DNA of 64,000 nt from an uncultured Rhodoferax sp. Its GTDB lineage: Bacteria; Pseudomonadota; Gammaproteobacteria; Burkholderiales; Burkholderiaceae_C. The stretch is from contig NZ_CAMIHB010000012.1 of NCBI RefSeq assembly GCF_946221635.1, positions 61,823 through 125,822 on the forward strand, written 5' to 3'. A model generated the notes under the pieces. That model had not been told where the DNA came from. It searched no databases and saw only the letters and a program-made list of their open reading frames with translations. The stretch's first letter is position 1. Each line of letters opens with the position of its first letter. The translations under genes and the position numbers were made by a program. This document shows, piece by piece, positions 9,090 through 16,717 of the stretch.

Positions 9090-10622
9090 TTACAGGGAGA
9101 ACACGCTCACGGCCTGGACGAGCTTGCCCGCCTGCTGGCTCAAGCCATCGGAGGCTGCGGTGGATTCTTCCACGAGCGCGGCGTTCTGCTGCGTTACCTG
9201 GTCGATCTGCGCGATCTCGTTTTCCATCCGCTCTATGCCGTGGCTTTGCTCCAGCGAGGCGTTGCTGATGTTCTGAATCATCTCGGAAACCTCGGTTGAC
9301 TGCTCCACAATGTTTCGCATGGATTGGTGGACCTCGCTGGCATAGTCCGTTCCTGCCGCGACCCGTTCGGTGCTTTCGGAAATCAAGCTCTTGATCTCGC
9401 GTGCCGCTGCCGCGCTGCGCTGCGCCAGGCTGCGCACTTCCGATGCAACCACCGCGAATCCCCGCCCCTGTTCCCCGGCCCGTGCCGCCTCTACTGCTGC
9501 ATTCAAGGCCAGGATATTCGTTTGAAATGCAATCGCGTCGATGACCCCGGTAATCTCACCGATCTTCGTGGCACTGCTTGCGATGTCCGACATCGTCTGC
9601 GACATGCGCCCCGCCAACTCACCGCCATTCAAGGCTGCGCTCTTGGCCGACTGGGCCAGTTGGGACGCGTCGGATGCGGTCTCGGCGGTTTTCTTGATGT
9701 TCACGGCCATCTGCGCGATGGCAGACGTCGTCTGCTGGAGGCTGCTGGCCTGCTGTTCGGTTCGCAGGGACAAATCTTTCGAACCGGCGGCGATCTCCGA
9801 CGACCCGGTAGCAATGCTGTCGGTGCCTTCCCGGACATTGGACACAATGTCGCGCAGCGCAAGCCTCATGCGCTCCAACTCTTTGAGCAGGGATTGAAAT
9901 TCGTCCTTGCCGGTCGCGTTGACTTCGGTCGTCAAGTTTCCGTTTGCGATGAGACGCCCCACATGGGTTGCCGACTGGATCCTGCGCTTGACCAGTTGCA
10001 GGACGGACCAGATGACGCCGCACAGCATCAGGGCCAGCAGTCCGGAGGCGATGACGAGCACACGCTCCGTCATCCCGGTTTTTTGCTCGGCGCTCGCAAC
10101 ACTGTCGGACAACTGTTGCTCTTGGTACGTCACGGAATCGTGCAGCACCTTGAGCAATTGATTGCGAACCGGAATGACCGATTGAACCAGGTGGTCGAAC
10201 GCAGCCTGCTGATTGCCGGCGAGGATGAGCCGGATGTTCTCGGCGCACACGACCTCGAAGGCGTTCACGATCTCCCTTGTTTTCGCAGCCAGCTCTTTGC
10301 CCGTGTCAGAGCGGGCATTCTCCGTAAACTTTGCGAGATCTTTCTCGATCAGCGACTTCTTGACCTGTACATCGTCCAAAGTAGCTTGCAAGTCGCCCTG
10401 TGTTCGCACCAGCATGGCGTGCCGCAGTTGGAGCGACATCCGGGTCACATTCAGTTCCATGTCGCTGGCTATGCTGACCTGCGGGACCAGACGATGAACG
10501 GAGTCCTCCATCAACGCAATCACCTGATTGAGTTTGAGGACGGAGAAAGTGACCATCGTGCACAGGCCGAGAACCACGATGAGCAAAGCCCCCATGAGTA
10601 ACTTTGTAATGCTGGCGTTCAT
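9090..10622 (-). CDS. methyl-accepting chemotaxis protein
   Basis: This 510-residue transmembrane chemoreceptor has TM1 at about 8-30, a four-helix periplasmic ligand domain, TM2 at about 190-212, a HAMP linker and a cytoplasmic signalling domain. The receptor tip reads [20 protein letters not shown], which interacts with CheA and CheW. There is no C-terminal methylation pentapeptide, since the chain ends VQAVSVFSL. The ligand is unknown. Codon use looks less GC-rich than in the genes left of 9 kb. It may belong to the same acquired block as the arsenosugar cluster. Confidence 0.93.
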   Translation of the reverse strand: MNASITKLLMGALLIVVLGLCTMVTFSVLKLNQVIALMEDSVHRLVPQVSIASDMELNVTRMSLQLRHAMLVRTQGDLQATLDDVQVKKSLIEKDLAKFTENARSDTGKELAAKTREIVNAFEVVCAENIRLILAGNQQAAFDHLVQSVIPVRNQLLKVLHDSVTYQEQQLSDSVASAEQKTGMTERVLVIASGLLALMLCGVIWSVLQLVKRRIQSATHVGRLIANGNLTTEVNATGKDEFQSLLKELERMRLALRDIVSNVREGTDSIATGSSEIAAGSKDLSLRTEQQASSLQQTTSAIAQMAVNIKKTAETASDASQLAQSAKSAALNGGELAGRMSQTMSDIASSATKIGEITGVIDAIAFQTNILALNAAVEAARAGEQGRGFAVVASEVRSLAQRSAAAAREIKSLISESTERVAAGTDYASEVHQSMRNIVEQSTEVSEMIQNISNASLEQSHGIERMENEIAQIDQVTQQNAALVEESTAASDGLSQQAGKLVQAVSVFSL

Positions 10623-10815
10623 GTATCAACTCCGTCTATTTAAAACAGATTTTTGCTGCGGTCGCATCATTTAAATCATTTTAAATTGGCATAAATGATA
10701 ATTCTGTTGCACCAAAGCCGTCAACCGACAGCGCGTATGGGATTGGCGCGCGTAGGGGCTTTGGGGGGGGCTCCGCTTCCCAACGCTGATCAGTAGCTGT
10801 TGCCCACGGTAAGGC

Positions 10816-10994
10816 ATGGCTCGCAACACCGTCAAGCAGTACTTGCGATCGGATGAGAGGAGCCCACTTATGCAACGCGGGCCAGCGCTAGCAAGCTCGA
10901 TCCCCATGCCGAAAAGCTCTCCACCTGGCTGGGAATGGCGGCAACAAAATCGCGGAAACAGCGGCGCAATTTACGGCAGATCTACACAGGGTGA
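10816..10994 (+). pseudogene. istA: IS21-family transposase (istA) relic
   Basis: Two adjoining frames give IstA-like peptide. The first is MARNTVKQYLRSD from ATG 10816. The second begins near 10855 in another frame and includes TYATRASASKLDPHAEKL and KSRKQRRNLRQIY, ending at TGA 10994. This matches the N-terminal HTH and linker of IS21-type IstA with a frameshift and everything downstream missing. No istB remains. Apart from this relic, the gap 10623-10981 shows only an AT-rich stretch near 10660-10700 upstream of the chemoreceptor. Confidence 0.7.
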
Positions 10995-11905
10995 CGCGCA
11001 ATCCTTCGGAAGTAGGACAAATGAGCGTCAGATTGCGCGGGCCAGTTGGCGAGAAACATCGTTGTCCATCGGTCCTGGTCGTAGGCGACCGGGATAGCAT
11101 CGATGTGCGCGTCCGCCACGCAAGTTCCATAGGCTGCAGAAAATGGCGATGGGGTCAATCCGATGCGGGTGATGAGGCCGGGAAATTTCCCACCGACATT
11201 TGGCATTCCAGCGGCACCGTTGTTGATGACTACCGCTTGCAGCGCCCCTCGGGCCACCGACTTGAGCACGGGTTCACACGTGTGGGTCGATGAAAAGACG
11301 TCAACCTGTGCGCTATCAAAGGCGCTTTGCAACCAAGTCTCGTTGTGCGGTTTGTCGATTTCATCAACACCAAATTTCCAACCGGCAAGAGATTCGGCGT
11401 CACCATGCACGATGCCCACACGGCAACGTCCAATCTCAAACCGGGCAAACATCGGTAGCCCGGCAAGACGCCGCGACAGGTCTGCATTGCGCTGCGCAGT
11501 GGCCTTGAGCCTGGCATGGATGCGATTGGAGCGTTCAACCACTGCGGCATCCACCTGATCAGGGTATGCGCAGCCGCAACCCGCTTCGTCACCATTTGAC
11601 GACAGTTCTGCCTCCACATTTCCCAAGAGGGCCTGGTGGCGGAGAACACGTTGATTGATGGTGCGAAACCCTTCGTCATCCACATTGAACCAGTTGAAGT
11701 CTCCGTTGAAGCACAGCGTGACGGGGCCCGCTTCGCTGGCGGCCATCTGTTCAATCATCTCCAGCGCGGGCAGATTGCCGTAGAGCCCGCCAATGACATA
11801 CAGAGTTTCGGTTGAAAGTGATGGTGCTTTTGCGATGGCTTGCGCACCATAGCGGTATCGAAGCGGACAAGTTCGGCCCGCAGTGTCTATGTCATTGGTA
11901 GTCAT
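10982..11905 (-). CDS. metallophosphoesterase-like protein, last gene of the arsenosugar cluster
   Basis: The 307-residue protein resembles calcineurin-type phosphoesterases. GGLYGNLPALE is in the position of the usual D-x-H-G-N block, and FNGDFNWFN (GD), LLGNVEAEL (GN[HE]-like) and VHGDAES follow. The first metal-site motif is atypical, reading YVIGGLYGN where the family usually has DxHGN, so activity is not assured. Its ATG overlaps the phnC-like stop by ATGA, making it the last gene of the 21.4-10.98 kb run. A role on phosphorylated or arsenylated intermediates is possible but unproven. Confidence 0.65.
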   Translation of the reverse strand: MTTNDIDTAGRTCPLRYRYGAQAIAKAPSLSTETLYVIGGLYGNLPALEMIEQMAASEAGPVTLCFNGDFNWFNVDDEGFRTINQRVLRHQALLGNVEAELSSNGDEAGCGCAYPDQVDAAVVERSNRIHARLKATAQRNADLSRRLAGLPMFARFEIGRCRVGIVHGDAESLAGWKFGVDEIDKPHNETWLQSAFDSAQVDVFSSTHTCEPVLKSVARGALQAVVINNGAAGMPNVGGKFPGLITRIGLTPSPFSAAYGTCVADAHIDAIPVAYDQDRWTTMFLANWPAQSDAHLSYFRRIARHPV

Positions 11906-12717
11906 TGGGAAACCCGTTTCTCTCTGTCCAGTGGGACTGGTAGAGCTACTTGCCAATGAGCAGGTGGCACGTTCGCTGGAGGCTTGTACAGTGCCACCAG
12001 TTGCCTGTCGCCCACCTGTGGCGTTGGCAAATCGAAGGCAATGCGGCCTTGGCGAAGTCCGATCACCCTGTCGGCCAGGATAGGCAACAGCGCGGGGTTG
12101 TGCACGATGGTGAGGAGCGTCGTGCCCTCAGAGGCATCCACAAGAAGTCGGCATATTTCAGCGGCGGCGGTCGGGTCTAATGCGGCGGTGGGTTCGTCGG
12201 CCAAGATCAGGCGCGGGCCCTGCATGAGCATGCGGGCCACGCCCACCTTCTGCCGCTCTCCACCCGAAAGCCGGTCTGCCCGCGCTGTGGCGCGGGCCAG
12301 CATACCCACTTGCTGCAGCGCAGTCTCGGCGCGCTGGATTTCTGCAGCAGGAAAGAACCTTGTCCAACTGCGCCAGCCACTCACCCGGCCGAGGGCACCG
12401 ATCAGAACGTTGTCCAGCGCAGACAAGCGTCCCACCATGTGCAGTCCCTGCAAGACTTGTCCTATTTCCTGACGCATCAGTCGCCATTGCTTTGCGTCGA
12501 GAGAGGCGCCCAGCGAGCGTCCGAGCACTTGCACTTCACCATGTGCCGGTCGCATGAAACCCGTCAACAGCTTGAACAACGTAGATTTTCCTGCACCGTT
12601 GTGGCCGATGACGGCCACCCGTTCGCCCTGCGCGACCGTTAGTGAGGGGATGTCGAGGATGGTTTGCCCGCCGATCTGGCAGCAGACGCCCTTGAGAGAA
12701 ATGCTGGGGCCGGTCAT
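11902..12717 (-). CDS. PhnC-like ABC transporter ATP-binding protein
   Basis: The 271-residue ATPase has Walker [10 protein letters not shown], signature LSGGERQKVGVAR and Walker B LILADEPTAALD. Sequence and partners place it in the phosphonate-type (PhnC) group, which energises import through a PhnE-like permease. It begins with ATGA overlap on the permease stop and ends with ATGA overlap on the phosphoesterase start. No C-P lyase genes are nearby, so phosphonate as substrate is not supported by context. Confidence 0.88.
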   Translation of the reverse strand: MTGPSISLKGVCCQIGGQTILDIPSLTVAQGERVAVIGHNGAGKSTLFKLLTGFMRPAHGEVQVLGRSLGASLDAKQWRLMRQEIGQVLQGLHMVGRLSALDNVLIGALGRVSGWRSWTRFFPAAEIQRAETALQQVGMLARATARADRLSGGERQKVGVARMLMQGPRLILADEPTAALDPTAAAEICRLLVDASEGTTLLTIVHNPALLPILADRVIGLRQGRIAFDLPTPQVGDRQLVALYKPPANVPPAHWQVALPVPLDREKRVSQ

Positions 12718-13616
12718 GACAATGCGCGGCGGACGCGCCGACTCATGGCGTCGAAGGAGCCCACCAGGACGATAACCACCAGCAGTACGGTGGCCAGGCG
12801 GCCCCATTGGAACAGTGAGGTGGCCTCTGAAATCAGCAGACCCAGCCCGCCTGCGCCGATGATGCCGAGGATGGTGGAGTCACGGATGTTGAACTCCCAG
12901 ATGTAGAGATGGCTTGAGACAAACTGTGGCAGCACCGACGGCCACACGGCGTTGAAGAACACTTGTGTGCGGCTAGCCCCGACGCTCTGCACTGCATGAA
13001 TGGCGGCCATGTCCAGCGACTCTATGGCCTCGGCGAACAGCTTGCCGTAAGTGCCCATCGAATGCAGGCCGATAGCCAAGATGCCTGCCGTTGGCCCCAG
13101 GCCCACGATGCCCACCAGCACCAGACCGAACACCAGGGTATGAATAGACCTCATCACATCTAGCGCCGCTTTGGCCGCCAACGCCAATGCACGCGGTGCA
13201 GCCAAATTGCGTGCCGTCAGCACGGCCAGCGGTAGCGCCAGCAGCGCGCCGAGTAGAGAGCCCAGGGTAGCAATACGGATCGTTGTCCAGGCCGCGCGGG
13301 CCAGACCCGCCAGGTAGTCGGCTTCCACTTGCTGACGGTTTTCAACTCGCAGCAAGGCGCCGTCATCGCTGCGGTATTCCAGCCTCGCTTCGCCGAACCA
13401 GATGTCCAGGAAACTGGGGCGGGCGAATTCGGTGAGCGTCTTGGCTAGATTCGCCAGCGGGTTGCGACCCAAGGACAGGTCGCCTTCTGCGCCGAGGGAC
13501 CACAGGCAAGCTAGGACCAGCAGGCTGTAGGCCAGCGCCAAACCCAGAAAGCGCAGGCGCCCGCTCAGTCTGGTCGTACCTGTGGGGCCCTTTCCGTTTG
13601 TTATCACGGTGCTCAC
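12714..13616 (-). CDS. PhnE-like ABC transporter permease
   Basis: The 300-residue inner-membrane permease has an N-terminal TM, a periplasmic segment of roughly 70 residues, then about five TMs with the binding-protein-dependent transport signature around SMGTYGKLFAEAIESLDM. It starts at GTG 13616, overlapping the phnD-like stop as GTGA. The preferred partner ATPase follows immediately. The PhnE type is clear; the transported solute is not. Confidence 0.87.
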   Translation of the reverse strand: MSTVITNGKGPTGTTRLSGRLRFLGLALAYSLLVLACLWSLGAEGDLSLGRNPLANLAKTLTEFARPSFLDIWFGEARLEYRSDDGALLRVENRQQVEADYLAGLARAAWTTIRIATLGSLLGALLALPLAVLTARNLAAPRALALAAKAALDVMRSIHTLVFGLVLVGIVGLGPTAGILAIGLHSMGTYGKLFAEAIESLDMAAIHAVQSVGASRTQVFFNAVWPSVLPQFVSSHLYIWEFNIRDSTILGIIGAGGLGLLISEATSLFQWGRLATVLLVVIVLVGSFDAMSRRVRRALS

Positions 13617-14479
13617 CGTGCTCGTAAATTCCCGGTGGCCAGCCCGGCGTCACGGATCGGCTTGTAGAACGTGTTGTCGCGCGTCACAAATCCTGTGTAG
13701 TGCGAGGGCAATAATCTGGGCTGGGACGCCAGTGCTGCGCCTACCCCTGCCAGTGCAGTCTGCAAGCTGGCCACGAATGCCTTGTCCGCAGCCAAGGTTT
13801 TGCTCACCGCAAAGGCGTCATTGGGCAATGGTGCAGATTGCCAGATGATCTTGGATTGCTCCGCTTTGATCAGACCTTGTTCAATCATCGCATCGCGGTT
13901 GCGGTTGTAGTCGGCACCTGCGTCGAGCACGCCTTGGGTGACCTGGGTTTCGATGGCCTGGTGCTTGGTGTAGATCACCTTGCTGAAGTACCTCTCGGGC
14001 TCAATGCCCTGCGTCATGAGGTAGTGACGCGGAATGAGGTAACCCGAAGTAGAGCCCTTGTCACCAAAGGCAAAAGACTTGCCTTTGAGATCTTCCGGGG
14101 TGTTGATGCCAGAATTGGGGTGGGTCACCATGATGGCGAAATACTCGGGCTTGCCGTCGTAGAGGATGGTGGACACCACCTCGGCACCTGCCTCATGGTT
14201 GGCCAGAACATACCCCCAGGGACCCATGAGGGCCAGATCGGTCTCACCATTGGCGAGGGACTTGGCCAAGCCTTCCCAGCTATCCACTGTGCGCAGTTGT
14301 ACCGGGCGCTTGAGTTGTTTTGCCAAGTACTCGGCCAGAGGTTTGTAGGTTGCGTCGTTCTTTTCCTTGTCTGGCTGGAAAAGACCCACGCCGAATTGCA
14401 GCGGCGCTTGTTGGGCCTGTGCAGCTCCGGCAAGTGCCAAGGTGGCTAGAAGCGCAAGGTGAAGGCGATGGAGTTTCAT
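13613..14479 (-). CDS. PhnD-like periplasmic solute-binding protein
   Basis: The 288-residue protein has a Sec signal peptide with probable cleavage after LAGAAQAQ. The mature domain is of the phosphate/phosphite/phosphonate-binding type (PLQFGVGLF, NGETDLALMGPWGYVL, FAFGDKGSTSGYLIPRHYL). The mature chain contains no cysteine, so it cannot bind trivalent arsenic through thiolates as AioX does. An oxyanion or organic oxo-anion ligand (arsenate-like, selenate-like, methylated arsenate) remains possible. It lies 78 bp after the DUF3047 gene and is coupled to the permease. Confidence 0.85.
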   Translation of the reverse strand: MKLHRLHLALLATLALAGAAQAQQAPLQFGVGLFQPDKEKNDATYKPLAEYLAKQLKRPVQLRTVDSWEGLAKSLANGETDLALMGPWGYVLANHEAGAEVVSTILYDGKPEYFAIMVTHPNSGINTPEDLKGKSFAFGDKGSTSGYLIPRHYLMTQGIEPERYFSKVIYTKHQAIETQVTQGVLDAGADYNRNRDAMIEQGLIKAEQSKIIWQSAPLPNDAFAVSKTLAADKAFVASLQTALAGVGAALASQPRLLPSHYTGFVTRDNTFYKPIRDAGLATGNLRAR

Positions 14480-14557
14480 GGAATTAACCTCTGAGTGGTA
14501 TGGGTGCCTGTTTGGTCGTCGGCCAGGGCCAGGTTATTACAGGCGCCAAGCCATGAG

Positions 14558-15340
14558 TCATGGTGCCGTGCTACCCGAGAATTGGCATGGCTCATCCGCT
14601 CCCACAAAATGCAGTTCGGCAAACCCTGCACGTACCTGCTCTCCGGTGTTGTCCGTGTCAGACGCCACGGCCAATTGGCTTGCTTTGAAGGGCAGCGGTC
14701 CGAAGGCCTTTGTGGCGTCCGCGAGGACGTTGGCGCGTTCGCCCACCCAACGGCCCACTTGCTCTTTGCCAGAGCGCTGAACGACCATGGCGGCACGATC
14801 TGTGTAGGCGTTGAAAGCGCGGGTGCCGACGGGATGCTTGTTGTCCCACACGTAGTTGACCGCAGCATCCGGCACGGAGGCGCCATAAAGACTGCGTCCC
14901 AAAGCCAGCTTCATGCGAAGACCCAGGTCCAACGCCTGCGAAGGGAGAGAAAAGGTGACGTAAACCCGCGCCGCATAGTCATCGCCCGTTTTTTGGCGCA
15001 GATCCGCTTTTTGCAGCATCCCCTCCACCCGCCACATCCAGCACAAGACCGGCGTGGCCTGTAAATCAATCGCCAATGGACGGGCCAGCAATGCCATGCT
15101 GGCATTCGCGGTGGCTTCTACGGCAGCGTGCCCGTCCCAGCGTAGCGCTTGGTAACGAGTGGCTGGCACGCGCTGGTCAAACTGAATCAATTGCCAGGGA
15201 TCGGGCAGCGCCTCCGAGTCGCTTGCAAAGTTGCCAATGTGCGCGGGTGCGGCAGCCACGCCAGTGGCAAACGCAAGCAATGGCAAGAAGACACCCAGTG
15301 CCGAGCCTTTGCGCTGGATGGAGTGAAATCGGCGTTTCAT
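14558..15340 (-). CDS. exported DUF3047 protein
   Basis: The 260-residue protein starts with a signal peptide (hydrophobic core ALGVFLPLLAFATGVAAA). The rest matches DUF3047, including WQLIQFDQRVPATRY, PVLCWMWRVEG and KTGDDYAARVYVTF. The family has no established activity and is predicted periplasmic. The start at 15340 overlaps the stop of the upstream glycosyltransferase gene by ATGA. A longer reading upstream is only overlap with that gene. Coupling places it firmly in the arsenosugar operon. Confidence 0.85.
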   Translation of the reverse strand: MKRRFHSIQRKGSALGVFLPLLAFATGVAAAPAHIGNFASDSEALPDPWQLIQFDQRVPATRYQALRWDGHAAVEATANASMALLARPLAIDLQATPVLCWMWRVEGMLQKADLRQKTGDDYAARVYVTFSLPSQALDLGLRMKLALGRSLYGASVPDAAVNYVWDNKHPVGTRAFNAYTDRAAMVVQRSGKEQVGRWVGERANVLADATKAFGPLPFKASQLAVASDTDNTGEQVRAGFAELHFVGADEPCQFSGSTAP

Positions 15341-15978
15341 GTCGCGCTCCATAGGTGAGTCGGAAGATCTGCACGAATTGGAGCGGGAAGCATCGCCAAG
15401 TCCTTCGGTTCGTCGATGTCGTGCAAAGGAGGGAAATCGCACAGGTGCCAGCCCAGCCGTGCAATGCGGCGCCGCGTTTCTGCGGCCACCTCGGCGGTAC
15501 TCCAAGGCATGTTGTCAAACAGCGTCTGATCAAAGCTCTGCAAGCCCAACAGGGTGTAACCGCCGTCTTCTGCAGGAACAAGTGATGCTTGGTGGTCACG
15601 CAACGCCAAAGCGGCGCGCTGCAGCAGGCCGCTATCGAGCGCAGGGCAGTCAGTGCCAATCAGCACAACCGAAGCGCCTTCGGATGTCACCCGCCGGGCG
15701 ACCCTGGCCATCCGCGCCCCCAAGTCGCCGTTGCCTTGCTCTGACCATGTCAGTCTGCCGGGCAATCCCAGTGTGGTCCAGTCGTACTCGTTCAGTGCGG
15801 GAGTCACACAGAGTTCCACGGGGCCCACCCTGGACGCGAGTGCCGCATTGACTGCCTCAAGGAGCATGCGCCTCGCAAGCTCAGCCGCACCAGTTTTTCC
15901 CAGAGCCGGGATCAACCGAGTCTTGCAAAAGCCTGGGATGGGTGCCTTGGCAAGGATGACAATGTGAACCGGATTCAT
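15337..15978 (-). CDS. TIGR04282-type (DUF2064) arsenosugar-associated glycosyltransferase
   Basis: The 213-residue protein begins NPVHIVILAKAPIPGFCKTR, the nucleotide-binding start of DUF2064/TIGR04282 proteins. The nucleotidyl-transferase-like segments VVLIGTDCPAL and LVPAEDGGYTLLGL follow. The family co-occurs with ArsS and is annotated as arsenosugar-biosynthesis glycosyltransferase. Direct biochemical proof is limited as far as I know. Its ATG overlaps the preceding TIGR04283 gene by ATGA. A plausible job is making or transferring an activated sugar or aglycone. Confidence 0.88.
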   Translation of the reverse strand: MNPVHIVILAKAPIPGFCKTRLIPALGKTGAAELARRMLLEAVNAALASRVGPVELCVTPALNEYDWTTLGLPGRLTWSEQGNGDLGARMARVARRVTSEGASVVLIGTDCPALDSGLLQRAALALRDHQASLVPAEDGGYTLLGLQSFDQTLFDNMPWSTAEVAAETRRRIARLGWHLCDFPPLHDIDEPKDLAMLPAPIRADLPTHLWSAT

Positions 15979-16649
15979 CGATAAGCCTTTGCGAGTTGGC
16001 TTGCAGGAACACCGCGCCAATAGGCCCAACGCAGACGCCACATCAGGAAAATCGTGCGCCAGAGCCCGCGTTGCTCCCAACGTCGGCCCGATGTGTGCAC
16101 CCTGTCGGTCAAACAAATGGGGGGCACCAAACGTCGCAAGCGGCAGGATATTTCGATGTCTTCCATGAGCGGTTGCTGGGGGAAGCCTCCCACGGCGTCA
16201 AAGGCGGCGCGGGTCATGAACTGGGCTTGGTCTCCTGTGGCAATGCCGGTGATGCGCGAGCGTCGGTTCATCAACCAAGCTATGACCTTCAGCATGGCGG
16301 ATCTTCCCTCTATGACGACGTCAAACCGCCCCCATGCCAATGCGGACTTCACTTGCCCGTCCACCAGTTGCAGGGCGGATGGGGGCAAGCGGGTGTCGGC
16401 ATGCAGAAAGAGCAACACTTCGCCGCTTGCTGCGGCAGCGCCTACATTCATTTGCAGGGCACGGCCCCGTGGTGCGCGGATCAGCTGAAATCCCATGCGC
16501 TCGATCAGATCAGCGCTGCCATCCTCGCTGCCGCCATCGACCACGATCACCTCCGCCCCTTGGCATGACAGGAACATCAGGTGATCGCAAAGCTCTGGCA
16601 GACTTGCCACTTCGTTGAGCACGGGAACAATGACCGAGAGTTTCGTCAC
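15975..16649 (-). CDS. TIGR04283-type family 2 glycosyltransferase, arsenosugar-associated
   Basis: The 224-residue enzyme is a short GT-A glycosyltransferase with the N-terminal KLSVIVPVLNEVASLPEL, the acidic VVDGGSEDGS loop and a metal-binding DxD-like LFLHADTRLP. The conserved GIATGDQAQFMTR and LMEDIEISCRLRR complete the TIGR04283 pattern. It starts with GTG at 16649 and is coupled to the TIGR04282 gene. It lies 68 bp after the oxidoreductase fusion gene. Transfer of a sugar or alcohol to the arsenoriboside is inferred. Confidence 0.88.
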   Translation of the reverse strand: MTKLSVIVPVLNEVASLPELCDHLMFLSCQGAEVIVVDGGSEDGSADLIERMGFQLIRAPRGRALQMNVGAAAASGEVLLFLHADTRLPPSALQLVDGQVKSALAWGRFDVVIEGRSAMLKVIAWLMNRRSRITGIATGDQAQFMTRAAFDAVGGFPQQPLMEDIEISCRLRRLVPPICLTDRVHTSGRRWEQRGLWRTIFLMWRLRWAYWRGVPASQLAKAYR

Positions 16650-16717
16650 GCTGCGGTCCCCAAACTAAAGGTGCGGCGAAACAAATTGACAGCATGTGTG
16701 GTGGCCACGGCGTTCCC

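Noticed and set aside
13613..14479. PhnD-like protein as an AioX-type arsenite sensor
   Set aside because: AioX binds As(III) through cysteine. This protein has no cysteine in the mature chain, and no AioSR two-component pair is nearby.
11902..14479. Phosphonate utilisation operon
   Set aside because: No C-P lyase (phnG-M), phosphonatase or PhnF gene is present. All neighbours are arsenosugar-type genes.
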